Under the pieces are notes generated by a model, which did no database searches, was not told where the DNA came from, and saw nothing but the letters and a program-made list of their open reading frames with translations. The position numbers and the translations under genes are program-made. 13,687 nt of DNA. It comes from Granulicatella adiacens (GTDB lineage Bacteria > Bacillota > Bacilli > Lactobacillales > Aerococcaceae). Positions 6,965-13,299 of the stretch are shown here, one piece after another (within the stretch, counting starts at the first letter, position 1; each line of letters opens with the position of its first letter). The stretch spans positions 1 through 13,687 of the forward strand of contig JAGZLX010000045.1 of NCBI GenBank assembly GCA_018364485.1, written 5' to 3'.

Positions 6965-7762
6965 ATGAAAAAATTAGAAGGAAAAGTAGCACTTATCACT
7001 GGAGCAGCCGTTGGACTCGGAAAGGGAATCGCAACGGTCTATGCTAAATACGGCGCTAAGATGTGCCTGGTCGACTTATTACCAGAAGTCGAAGAAACGG
7101 CGAAAGAATTAAGAGAAACATACGGCGCCCAAATCGTTACTTATGTCGGAGATGTCTCAAACAAAGACCATATGAAAGAAGCAGCCAAGAAGGCAAAAGA
7201 CGCCTTTGGGGAAGTGAATGTGGCTTGCTGTAACGCTGGGGTTTGTCGCTTGGCTCCATTTGAAGAAATGAGCGATGAAATGCGCGACTTCCATATCGAC
7301 GTGAATATCAAGGGTGTATGGAATAGCTGTCAAGCGGTCATCCCTTATATGCTCGAACAAGGCGGTGGTAGCATCGTCATTGCTTCATCTGTGACAGGGG
7401 ATATCGTAGCCGATGCCGGAGAAGCAGCCTACGCCATGACAAAAGCAGCGCTCGTTGGCTTAACCAAATGCTTGGCCGTCGAATACGCAGACCGCCATAT
7501 CCGCGTGAACTGCTCACAACTGGGATATGCGCGTACACCAATGGTTGAAAAGATGGCCATTGAATCCAATCCAGACAACCCAGAAAGTGCCATCCAAGAC
7601 ATCGCAGTAGGCGTGCCAATGAAACGCTTGGCAGACCCACTTGAAGTCGGCGAACTCTTTGCGTTCCTTGGAAGCGACGAAGCTAGCTACCTCACAGGAA
7701 GCCAAATCGTTATCGACGGCGGAAGCACCTTACCAGAAACCATGAGTATTGGGACGAATTAG
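6965..7762 (+). CDS. ucpA: UcpA-like short-chain dehydrogenase/reductase
   Basis: A 265-residue classical SDR. The cofactor motif TGAAVGLG is at residues 12-19, an Asp (37) at the end of the second strand favours NAD(H), NAG is at 90-92, and the catalytic set is Ser142 in ASSVTGD, Tyr156 and Lys160 in YAMTK. The segments NAGVCRL, RDFHIDVNIKGVWN, ADPLEVGE and the ending GSTLPET closely match E. coli UcpA as I remember it, and length agrees (263 in E. coli). The physiological substrate of UcpA is not firmly established. The start is ATG 6965 with AAAGGAGAG at 6951-6958; the frame extends further 5' only within the permease gene. The usual Pro of the conserved PG motif after strand 6 is Leu (Leu186 in SQLGYARTPM), an unusual change near the cofactor. 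No terminator is visible; an IS remnant begins 51 bases downstream. Confidence 0.88.
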   Translation: MKKLEGKVALITGAAVGLGKGIATVYAKYGAKMCLVDLLPEVEETAKELRETYGAQIVTYVGDVSNKDHMKEAAKKAKDAFGEVNVACCNAGVCRLAPFEEMSDEMRDFHIDVNIKGVWNSCQAVIPYMLEQGGGSIVIASSVTGDIVADAGEAAYAMTKAALVGLTKCLAVEYADRHIRVNCSQLGYARTPMVEKMAIESNPDNPESAIQDIAVGVPMKRLADPLEVGELFAFLGSDEASYLTGSQIVIDGGSTLPETMSIGTN

Positions 7763-7812
7763 GGGAGAGTGCAGAAGAAAAGTGCATAGAAAGAGAAGAA
7801 TACTTGCGGGGG

Positions 7813-7837
7813 TGAAGTGAACTCCAACACTTAGACA
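7813..7837 (+). repeat. Left terminal end of the IS3-family remnant
   Basis: The sequence starts TGAAGTGAACTCC and continues to TTAGACA at 7831-7837. TG at the tip and the TTAGACA block are typical of IS150-group ends. It lies about 28 bases before the first recognisable orfA codons (7865), the expected leader length. No matching inverted copy and no flanking target duplication can be seen. Confidence 0.6.
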
Positions 7838-7864
7838 GAAATTTAGCAATTGTGGTGTTTTCAT

Positions 7865-8250
7865 ACGAAATTAACTTATGAGGATAAAGTTCAGATTTGT
7901 GCACAAAAAATAAAGTTACTTTCTACTCTCGGGAATGTATAGTGTACAGATGTTAAATCTTATCTACGTGAATTGATTATTTGTTTTGAATTAAAAATAG
8001 TAAAAGTGGGGAAATCATGATTACACATAGGAGTAAATGATATTTTTGATAAAATCTGATATGAAGTTTGAAGTCAAAACAGCATTTTTCATGGAAATAT
8101 GTACTATAAATCGTGGGATATTACTCAGTGATTCAAGAAAAAATAGTATTGTTAACTAAATAATAGAAAAGATGACGCAAATAAAATTTGTTGAGAAAAC
8201 TCCGATTAAAGCAGATGAAAGGGAAATAGAAAAACAAAATTGACGAGCTT
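7865..8250 (+). pseudogene. IS3-family orfA (transposase helix-turn-helix part), decayed
   Basis: Translation from 7865 gives T-KLTYEDKVQI, the conserved start of IS3 OrfA proteins in Lactobacillales; the start codon itself is destroyed (CATACG in place of an ATG). The same frame, interrupted by stops, continues with YLRELI (about 7958), IVKVGK (about 7997), IFDKI and ITQ-stop-FKKK (about 8120), which line up in order with the family motifs YLIRLID, IVKKGK, MIDKV and IAQYKKNG. A one-base shift at about 8190 then gives KTPIKADEREIEKQN, matching the OrfA C-terminal coiled coil (KTPEEMTELERLQ-type). At least six stops and one frameshift make it non-functional. The comparison is to remembered family sequences, not to a search. 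Confidence 0.78.
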
Positions 8251-8255
8251 TGTAA

Positions 8256-8980
8256 AAGTGTTTTCCTTTAATATTCTTCATAAGTTTATCAAAATTACTT
8301 GATCACTTTCATAACAGATCTGAATCAGGTAGAAAAATCAGTCTGTCAAAAATAATATATAAACTATTGTAATTATAGGTATCGTCAATTATTCTTGCAT
8401 TAAGGAAAAAACTATTCGTTCATAGTAAATTATAAAAGTTAAAACTTCTGATGAAAGTTTTATGCCTAAGTGTTAATTTTCGTCGAAAACGTTAGTAGTT
8501 TCTTACTATGAAGAGAGTGGGAATAACTTTTAAAATCTTATTTTACTTAACGTAATTAAAATTATATAAGTCATAAAAAAAGTGCTATAAAGAAATTATA
8601 CGTATTCCTACTAGTAACCAAAAGTAGTATCTATCACCAGTTTTATACGGGTATAAAAGAGAAAAGTATGTATCATCTTTATTGAATTTTAATCAAGTGA
8701 ATGAAATGCTAGAACATTTTTTACAGTGAAACATCTGAGGACATTATTTTTTTTCAGTGATCAGAAGTGGAAATACTAGCATAATATTTAAAACTATTTA
8801 GAGAAGAGTACGCATACATTTATGTACTGCAAGAGTAAAAGTACAGACAAGTGTTGATGAAATCATTTTTTATATTCTTGATTCGGAATAATTTTTATAA
8901 AAGATCTTGAGTAAGCAATTGCCGATTTTGTAGATTAATAGAAGAACAAGAGAATTCACAGTAAATTTAAAAGGACTAAT
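8256..8980 (+). pseudogene. IS3-family orfB (DDE integrase), decayed
   Basis: Motifs of IS3 OrfB occur in the right order. ILALRKKLFVHSK (from 8391) corresponds to the GYRRI...L.NHK region, MKVLCL (8451) and RRKR (8481) to the MKxxGL...RRKRKY block, then IRIPTSNQK-stop-YLSPVLYGYKRE (8598-8660) to the DVTEF region IPxSxQKLYLSPVLDGFxxE, QVNEMLEHF to its helix, IRSGN (8757) to SRKGN, EIIFYILDSE (8859) to MESFFGILKSE, and KNKRIHSKFK (8942-8971, another frame) to YNNKRIKxKLKG. From 8388 to about 8895 it stays in one frame in spite of many stops. The DDE residues are not all recoverable: the stretch around the second Asp (HSDxG) appears deleted between about 8725 and 8745. It is a dead transposase. 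Confidence 0.8.
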
Positions 8981-9006
8981 TTCTTTACAAAAAGAAATTA
9001 GTCCTT
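8971..9006 (-). terminator. Long perfect hairpin, terminator for the minus-strand kinase operon
   Basis: AAGGACTAATTTCTTT (8971-8986) pairs base for base with 8991-9006 around a 4-base loop. On the minus strand it is followed by TTTTAAATTT, so it would end transcription of the deoR - kinase unit 58 bases after the kinase stop. On the plus strand no T run follows. The left arm overlaps the last recognisable part of the IS orfB remnant. Confidence 0.7.
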
Positions 9007-9063
9007 AACTTATATTATATATCTTATATTTTGAGATCAGTAATTACTAAATAATATTCTTTT

Positions 9064-10023
9064 TTACTTATAGTCAATTTCTTCAACTATTACTTTATTT
9101 GTTAATTCTTTAACTTCATCTGATTGAACTCTTCCAACTTCCTCATGGAGTGCATTAGACATACCACAAGCCATAGCAAATTTAAGAGTATCAATATTTG
9201 AGAAGCCACGTTCTAGCGCATAACAAACACCAGCGACGGTAGAATCACCAGAGCCAGTTGGATTTATTACTTTTATACTAGGAATAGAAATGTTATATAT
9301 TTGATTATTGATTCTAGCGACTGCACCATCGGCCCCCATACTTATTAAAGTAAACGGAATATCACTCAATAAATTAGTTTTGCTTAATATGTCAATTACT
9401 TCTTCTTTTTTTGTAATGGAAATGTTCAACAATTCGCTTAATTCTTTTAAATTTGGTTTAATAAAATAAGGTAGATTCTTATTGTTTAATACTTCTCCAA
9501 GTAATGGTTGAGAAACATCAAAAAGAATTTTTGTATTTGGTGATAAAAATTCATGTAATTTATCTAACAATAAACAATAAATGTTATTAGAACAATGATT
9601 TATAGTACCATTTATTGAAACACATGATAAATCCTCCTCAGTTTTAGAATAATGTTTAATAAATTCAATAACGTTTAGAACTATATCTGTTTCAACATTT
9701 GGACCTTTCTCAACAATTTCAGTTTGTATGCCATTAGCCATCACAGTCATTGAAACTCGTGTATCTCCATTTATAGGGAAATAATGAACAGGTATTTGTT
9801 CTGTATCGAGTTTAGATTTAACTACTTGTCCGTTATCTCCCCCAATTGTTGTTAGTGCCAAAACATCAGCTCCTAAAGAGAACAGAGCTCTTGCTGAATT
9901 AATGCCTTTTCCGCCAACAGTACGATAGGGATTAGGAACTCTATTATGATCACCTTCGATTGGGAATTGACTGAGTGTGTATATAGAATCTAACGATGGA
10001 TTAAATGTTACTGTAATTATCAT
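9064..10023 (-). CDS. PfkB-family sugar-phosphate kinase, tagatose-6-phosphate kinase (LacC)-like
   Basis: A 319-residue kinase of the 1-phosphofructokinase/LacC branch of PfkB. The N-terminus MIITVTFNPSLD is typical, the first PfkB signature is GGKGIN (37-42), followed by KPN (189-191), SMGADGA (228-234) and the ATP/catalytic signature NPTGSGDSTVAG (254-265) with Asp260 as catalytic base. The NPxGSGDSTVAG form and the ending CGMSNALHEEVGRV resemble LacC more than FruK (which usually has DSVGAGDSMVAG). It would phosphorylate a ketose phosphate, such as tagatose 6-phosphate, to the bisphosphate with ATP. The ATG at 10023 is preferred to the GTG at 10032 because the family begins MIxTVTxNP. It overlaps the end of the regulator gene by 23 bases, so the two are translated together; LacC against FruK activity is not settled. 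Confidence 0.88.
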   Translation of the reverse strand: MIITVTFNPSLDSIYTLSQFPIEGDHNRVPNPYRTVGGKGINSARALFSLGADVLALTTIGGDNGQVVKSKLDTEQIPVHYFPINGDTRVSMTVMANGIQTEIVEKGPNVETDIVLNVIEFIKHYSKTEEDLSCVSINGTINHCSNNIYCLLLDKLHEFLSPNTKILFDVSQPLLGEVLNNKNLPYFIKPNLKELSELLNISITKKEEVIDILSKTNLLSDIPFTLISMGADGAVARINNQIYNISIPSIKVINPTGSGDSTVAGVCYALERGFSNIDTLKFAMACGMSNALHEEVGRVQSDEVKELTNKVIVEEIDYK

Positions 10024-10789
10024 TGTATTCACTTCTTTCTTTGGTTATGATTTTTGCAAACTTAGAATAATACTTTTTTAACTCGTTTGATATTTCATTA
10101 TCTGTAATAACCCCATCTAACTCTGACAACGTACATGAGGTATACATGTCACACTTATTAAATTTTGTACTATCTGCTACTAAATATTTTTTTCTAGAAT
10201 GTTTAAAAACTTCACGTTGAAGTTCAACTTGTTTACTACTTGACGTAGTAGCAGCGTCATTAAAAATACCATTAGTACTTGCAAAAGCTAAATCTATATT
10301 AATATTTTTAAAAAATGATTCGGCATAAGAACCAACAAATTCATTTGTAGTTTTTATATATTCTCCAGCAACGAGATTAATAGAATAATTAGTGTTTTGA
10401 GATAAATAATTAAAAGTTATTAAGCTATTTGTAATTATAACTAATTCATGTTTGTCAATAAAAGGTAATGAATAGTATATTGTAGTTCCAGCTGGTAGAA
10501 ATATAATACTATTTTCAGTAATATATGAATTTAGTACTTTACCAATATATTCTTTTTTCAAAATTTCTAATTGAATCTTTTCAGTAGTAGTTTTAACTGC
10601 ATTTACTGTTGAGACAAGTCTTGCACCACCATGGACTTTTAATATTAAATTATCTTTTTCAAGTTCGTCTAAATCCCGTCTAATAGTCATCGTAGAAACA
10701 TCTAGTTGGTTAGCAATATCTTTTATTTTAATAAAATCATTGCTTTTAAGACGAGTTAGAATAAAATCAATTCTTTCTTCCTTTAACAT
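10001..10789 (-). CDS. DeoR/GlpR-family transcriptional regulator of sugar metabolism
   Basis: A 262-residue repressor-type protein of usual family length. The N-terminal winged helix-turn-helix reads IKIKDIANQLDVSTMTIRRDLDEL and ends with the typical VHGGARL; the C-terminal DeoR sensor domain has FLPAGTTIYYSLP, ITNSL, ASTNGIF and KKYLVADSTKF, which form the sugar-phosphate binding site in this family. The start is ATG 10789 with AAAGGA upstream; the open frame continues to 10894 but would cross its own promoter. It is first in a two-gene minus-strand unit with the LacC-like kinase and diverges from the PTS operon, so it probably represses that operon (and perhaps itself) until a phosphorylated sugar is present. 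Confidence 0.92.
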   Translation of the reverse strand: MLKEERIDFILTRLKSNDFIKIKDIANQLDVSTMTIRRDLDELEKDNLILKVHGGARLVSTVNAVKTTTEKIQLEILKKEYIGKVLNSYITENSIIFLPAGTTIYYSLPFIDKHELVIITNSLITFNYLSQNTNYSINLVAGEYIKTTNEFVGSYAESFFKNINIDLAFASTNGIFNDAATTSSSKQVELQREVFKHSRKKYLVADSTKFNKCDMYTSCTLSELDGVITDNEISNELKKYYSKFAKIITKERSEYNDNYSNI

Positions 10790-10822
10790 ATTGTACTGAT
10801 CCTTTGCAGAGTATTTTAACAA

Positions 10823-10831
10823 ATTATAACA
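10823..10831 (-). promoter_or_regulatory. Extended -10 promoter of the deoR - kinase unit
   Basis: On the minus strand, TGT-TATAAT (10831-10823) is a perfect extended -10. The -35 region is poor. The predicted RNA would begin near 10816, about 27 bases before the regulator start codon. This promoter places the true regulator start at 10789. Confidence 0.65.
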
Positions 10832-10875
10832 CAATACAACAAAATGATCTATAGAAAATAAAAAAATAAAAAGTA

Positions 10876-10904
10876 TTGACAAAATAACAAACAAAATGTA
10901 ACAT
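10876..10904 (+). promoter_or_regulatory. Promoter of the PTS operon
   Basis: A consensus TTGACA (10876-10881) is followed after 17 bases by TAACAT (10899-10904), a weak -10 preceded by TG. The weak -10 lies inside a dyad that could be a repressor site. A better TATAAT at 10943-10948 has no -35 and would start the RNA inside the ribosome binding site, so it is less likely to be used. Confidence 0.6.
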
Positions 10905-10932
10905 TAAGTTACAAAACAAAACAATTTTGTTT
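10897..10932. promoter_or_regulatory. Two adjacent dyads, candidate DeoR-family operators
   Basis: TGTAAC-ATTAA-GTTACA (10897-10913) is a perfect 6-bp-armed dyad covering the -10 and start site of the PTS promoter. It abuts a second one, AAACAAAA-CAA-TTTTGTTT (10914-10932), with perfect 8-bp arms. ACAAAA-type repeats also occur at 10880-10896. Their position at the PTS promoter, next to a divergent DeoR gene, makes them the probable binding sites; the assignment is inferred. Confidence 0.55.
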
Positions 10933-10964
10933 ATGACAAGATTATAATGAAAGGAGGAGAAACA

Positions 10965-11429
10965 ATGAGTGCAAAAGAATTGTTTTCGCAAGATCTAGTA
11001 TTTGAAGAAAATGTTCAAAATATCGACGAGTTATTTAAAAATGTTGCAAATCGTATAAAAAAACAGAATTTAGTAACGAACGACTATGAAAGAGCATTAA
11101 TTAAAAGAGAATCTGAATTTCCAACAGGGTTATTAACGCAATATCTGCCAATTGCATTGCCGCATACTGATTCTATTTATATTAAAAAGCCTTTTGTAGT
11201 AGTTGTGAGAAATGAGTATCCTATCACAGTAAAACAGATGGGTGATAATAAAGAAATTGAAGTTAAAGACTTCTTTTTCTTAGGAGTTAAAGAAGCTGCT
11301 GGTTTTAGCCAAGTAGAATTACTTTCGGTTTTAATGGATTTATTTATGAATAAAAAATTTGTAAACGAATACATTAACTCGACGAATGCAATTGAAATTA
11401 TTAATTGTATTAAGGATAATATTAAATAG
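10965..11429 (+). CDS. PTS sugar transporter subunit IIA (galactitol/fructose type)
   Basis: A 154-residue EIIA of the PTS_EIIA_2 (fructose/mannitol/Ntr) fold, as used in galactitol systems. The phosphorylated histidine is His67 in PIALPHTD, and the family helix and strand pattern continues with FFFLGVKEAAGFSQVELLSVLMDLF. It accepts phosphate from HPr and passes it to the EIIB encoded next. The ATG at 10965 has an excellent AAGGAGGAG (10951-10959); the frame continues 5' to 10947 but without a binding site. The stop lies 13 bases before the EIIB start. As first gene of the operon it is transcribed from the promoter at 10876-10904, which carries the candidate operators. Confidence 0.92.
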   Translation: MSAKELFSQDLVFEENVQNIDELFKNVANRIKKQNLVTNDYERALIKRESEFPTGLLTQYLPIALPHTDSIYIKKPFVVVVRNEYPITVKQMGDNKEIEVKDFFFLGVKEAAGFSQVELLSVLMDLFMNKKFVNEYINSTNAIEIINCIKDNIK

Positions 11430-11442
11430 ATGGGGTGTTTAT

Positions 11443-11742
11443 ATGAAAAAATTAATCGTAGCTTGTGGTAGCGGTGTTGCAACAAGCACAACAATTGCGG
11501 AAAAGATAAAAAGTAGATTAGAAAGTAAAAACATTAATTGTCAAGTTGAGGCAGTAGATTATAAGTCAATTATGTCAGAATTGCCAGGTGCTGATATTTA
11601 TGTATATATAGCCAAGCCAGATGACGAAGTTTTATCCGAAGCAGAGCGCTTAAATATTGATGTTTTTCCAGGAGTACCATTTTTAACGGGTATGGGCGCG
11701 GATGATGTTTTTGATAAAATTTGTGAAGCTATTGATAAGTAA
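11443..11742 (+). CDS. PTS sugar transporter subunit IIB (galactitol type)
   Basis: A 99-residue EIIB. It begins MKKLIVACGSGVATSTTIAEK, with the phosphocysteine Cys8 in the usual ACGSGVATS loop of the GatB/lactose-like PTS_IIB fold, followed by VEAVDYKSI and the ending TGMGADDVFDKI. Phosphate moves from EIIA His67 to this cysteine and then to the sugar bound by EIIC. The start is ATG 11443 with GGGGTG upstream at 11432-11437; an open frame reaches back to 11386 but lies within the EIIA gene. The EIIC gene begins 30 bases after the stop. Confidence 0.93.
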   Translation: MKKLIVACGSGVATSTTIAEKIKSRLESKNINCQVEAVDYKSIMSELPGADIYVYIAKPDDEVLSEAERLNIDVFPGVPFLTGMGADDVFDKICEAIDK

Positions 11743-11772
11743 TTATTTTTATTTAAGAAGGGATGATAATAA

Positions 11773-13131
11773 ATGGAAATCTTTCAATCAATTATTCAAT
11801 ATATTTTAAATTTAGGTTCAAACGTATTTGTACCGCTAGTAATTCTAATCTTAGGATTAGTTGTTGGTATGAAACTTAAGAAAGCTTTTCTAGCTGCACT
11901 TACGTTAGGTATTGCATTTACTGGAATGAGTATGTTAATTGGATTTATGTCAGATGCAGTTGGGCCTGCTACGGAAGCTTTAGCTAAAAGTACTGGCATT
12001 AACCTTCCTGCTTTAGATGGTGGGTGGACTGTTGCAGCAAGTATTACTTGGTCATGGTCGTATGCATTTGTATTTTTTGCGGTAGTTTTATTAGTAAACT
12101 TTGTAATGTTGGCATTAAATTGGACAAAAACTTTGAATGTTGATATGTGGAATGTTTGGGGGAAAGCTCTAACAGCATATCTTGTGTACTTTGTAACTGG
12201 CCAATTATGGGCAGGATTCGTTGTTGCGGTTGTTCAAGTTGTTTTAGAATTAAAAATGGGCGATATGTTCCAAAAACATATTGAAGATCTTACAGGAATC
12301 CCTCTTGTTACTGTGACACACTTTATGAATATTGCTGTAGTATTGATGATGCCAGTGAACTGGTTAATGGATAAAATTCCATTCTTTAATAAGAAAGCAG
12401 ACACAGTTGCTTTGAAAAATAAAATCGGTATTTTCTCAGAAAATTCAGTAATGGGCTTCATTATTGGCTTACTTTTAGGTCTCGCAGGGGCATATGGTGT
12501 TTCAGGTTCATTAAGTTTGGCAGTAAAAGTTGCAACAGCATTGGCACTTTTTCCAATGATTAGTAAGTTATTTATGCAAGCTTTATCACCATTAGCTGAT
12601 GCTATGTCTGAATTTATGAAAGGTAAATTTAAGGATAGAGAAGTTTTTATTGGACTTGATTGGCCTGTTTTGGCAGGGCGTAGTGAAGTTTGGGTAACGG
12701 CGATTATTCTTGTTCCGATTATTTTGTTATGGTCACTTGTATTGCCTGGTAACGTTGTATTACCTATAGCAGGAATTATTAACTATTCCATTGCAGTTGG
12801 TGGTTTGCTTCTAACAGGTGGTAATTTATATCGTATGATTGTCTTAGGGATTATTTACACTCCTTTATATCTATACGGAGCAACTTATCTAGCTCCAATT
12901 CTTACAAACTTAGGTAAACAAACAGGAGCAGTTGACTTTAAGGGAGCATCAATGATTACATGGTCTTCAATTGAAGGTCCAGAATTTAGAATTTTATTCG
13001 CGGAAGCCTTTAATACTAATTTCTTAGCCATTATTGGTGTTATTATTTTTATTGGATTATTCTATTGGACATATAAGATCATGATTAATGAAAAAGTACC
13101 TTCACAACGTTATGTTGAAGAGGGTAAATAA
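11773..13131 (+). CDS. PTS galactitol-family transporter subunit IIC
   Basis: A 452-residue integral membrane permease of the EIIC-GAT family, usual length about 420-460. Many hydrophobic helices are visible, along with the family segments FVPLVILILGLVVGMKLKKA at the start, GIPLVTVTHFMN, and GLDWPVLAGRSEVW. It binds and translocates the sugar or sugar alcohol while EIIB phosphorylates it. GatC proteins are known for galactitol, but the family also serves other substrates, and no galactitol-1-phosphate dehydrogenase is visible in this window. AAGGGATG upstream is the ribosome binding site. The next small gene begins 1 base after the stop, so translation is coupled. Confidence 0.93.
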   Translation: MEIFQSIIQYILNLGSNVFVPLVILILGLVVGMKLKKAFLAALTLGIAFTGMSMLIGFMSDAVGPATEALAKSTGINLPALDGGWTVAASITWSWSYAFVFFAVVLLVNFVMLALNWTKTLNVDMWNVWGKALTAYLVYFVTGQLWAGFVVAVVQVVLELKMGDMFQKHIEDLTGIPLVTVTHFMNIAVVLMMPVNWLMDKIPFFNKKADTVALKNKIGIFSENSVMGFIIGLLLGLAGAYGVSGSLSLAVKVATALALFPMISKLFMQALSPLADAMSEFMKGKFKDREVFIGLDWPVLAGRSEVWVTAIILVPIILLWSLVLPGNVVLPIAGIINYSIAVGGLLLTGGNLYRMIVLGIIYTPLYLYGATYLAPILTNLGKQTGAVDFKGASMITWSSIEGPEFRILFAEAFNTNFLAIIGVIIFIGLFYWTYKIMINEKVPSQRYVEEGK

Positions 13132-13132
13132 T

Positions 13133-13288
13133 ATGGTAAAAGTTATATGGAATTTAATCTTATTTATTGCATGTTTACTATTCTTCATAGGATTGAAAAC
13201 AGATAATATCGTGATGTTAGTTAGCTCAATGGCATTAGGTATGATAGTGAGATTATTTGGATTTGAGTTCATATCAATAAAAAAATGA
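13133..13288 (+). CDS. Small two-helix membrane protein in the PTS operon
   Basis: A 51-residue protein beginning MVKVIWNLILFIACLLFF, with two hydrophobic stretches (about residues 4-19 and 26-43) separated by LKTDN, and a short basic tail, SIKK. The ATG is 1 base after the EIIC stop (TAATATG), with AAGAGGG (13118-13124) as binding site inside the EIIC end, and the aldolase gene starts 11 bases after it, so it sits firmly in the operon. I do not recognise a family. Its place between EIIC and the aldolase suggests a membrane accessory of the transporter; no function can be assigned. Confidence 0.7.
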   Translation: MVKVIWNLILFIACLLFFIGLKTDNIVMLVSSMALGMIVRLFGFEFISIKK

Positions 13289-13299
13289 AGGTGAAAATA

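Larger units (their letters stand above)
7813..8980 (+). mobile_element. Decayed IS3-family insertion sequence (IS150-group-like), right end lost
   Basis: This stretch has no long open frame, but both halves translate, through many stops, into recognisable IS3 OrfA and OrfB. The left end at 7813-7837 begins TGAAGTGAACTCC and ends TTAGACA, resembling IS150-group ends (TG... CC... TTAGACA). No inverted partner is seen near 8980, so the right end has been deleted or eroded. The length of about 1.17 kb is somewhat below a full element, in line with internal deletions in orfB. The element is on the same strand as the genes upstream and lies between the ucpA-like gene and the sugar locus. It should be immobile. 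Confidence 0.82.

Noticed and set aside
8479..8492. cre-like sequence (CGAAAACGTT) resembling a CcpA site
   Set aside because: It lies inside the IS orfB remnant, where it encodes the RRKR motif, and is not near a promoter; the resemblance is by chance. A similar partial match at about 5422-5434 lacks the outer consensus bases.
7763..9063. CRISPR array or non-coding RNA in the gene-free stretch
   Set aside because: No regularly spaced repeats are seen and the stretch is accounted for by the IS3-family remnant plus a terminator.
10790..10894. Hydrophobic N-terminal extension of the DeoR regulator
   Set aside because: It is encoded by the AT-rich promoter region; the family begins at MLKEERIDFIL, which has its own binding site.
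10943..10948. Perfect TATAAT just before the EIIA gene
   Set aside because: It has no -35 at a proper distance, and the RNA would begin within the AGGAGG ribosome binding site, leaving no leader.
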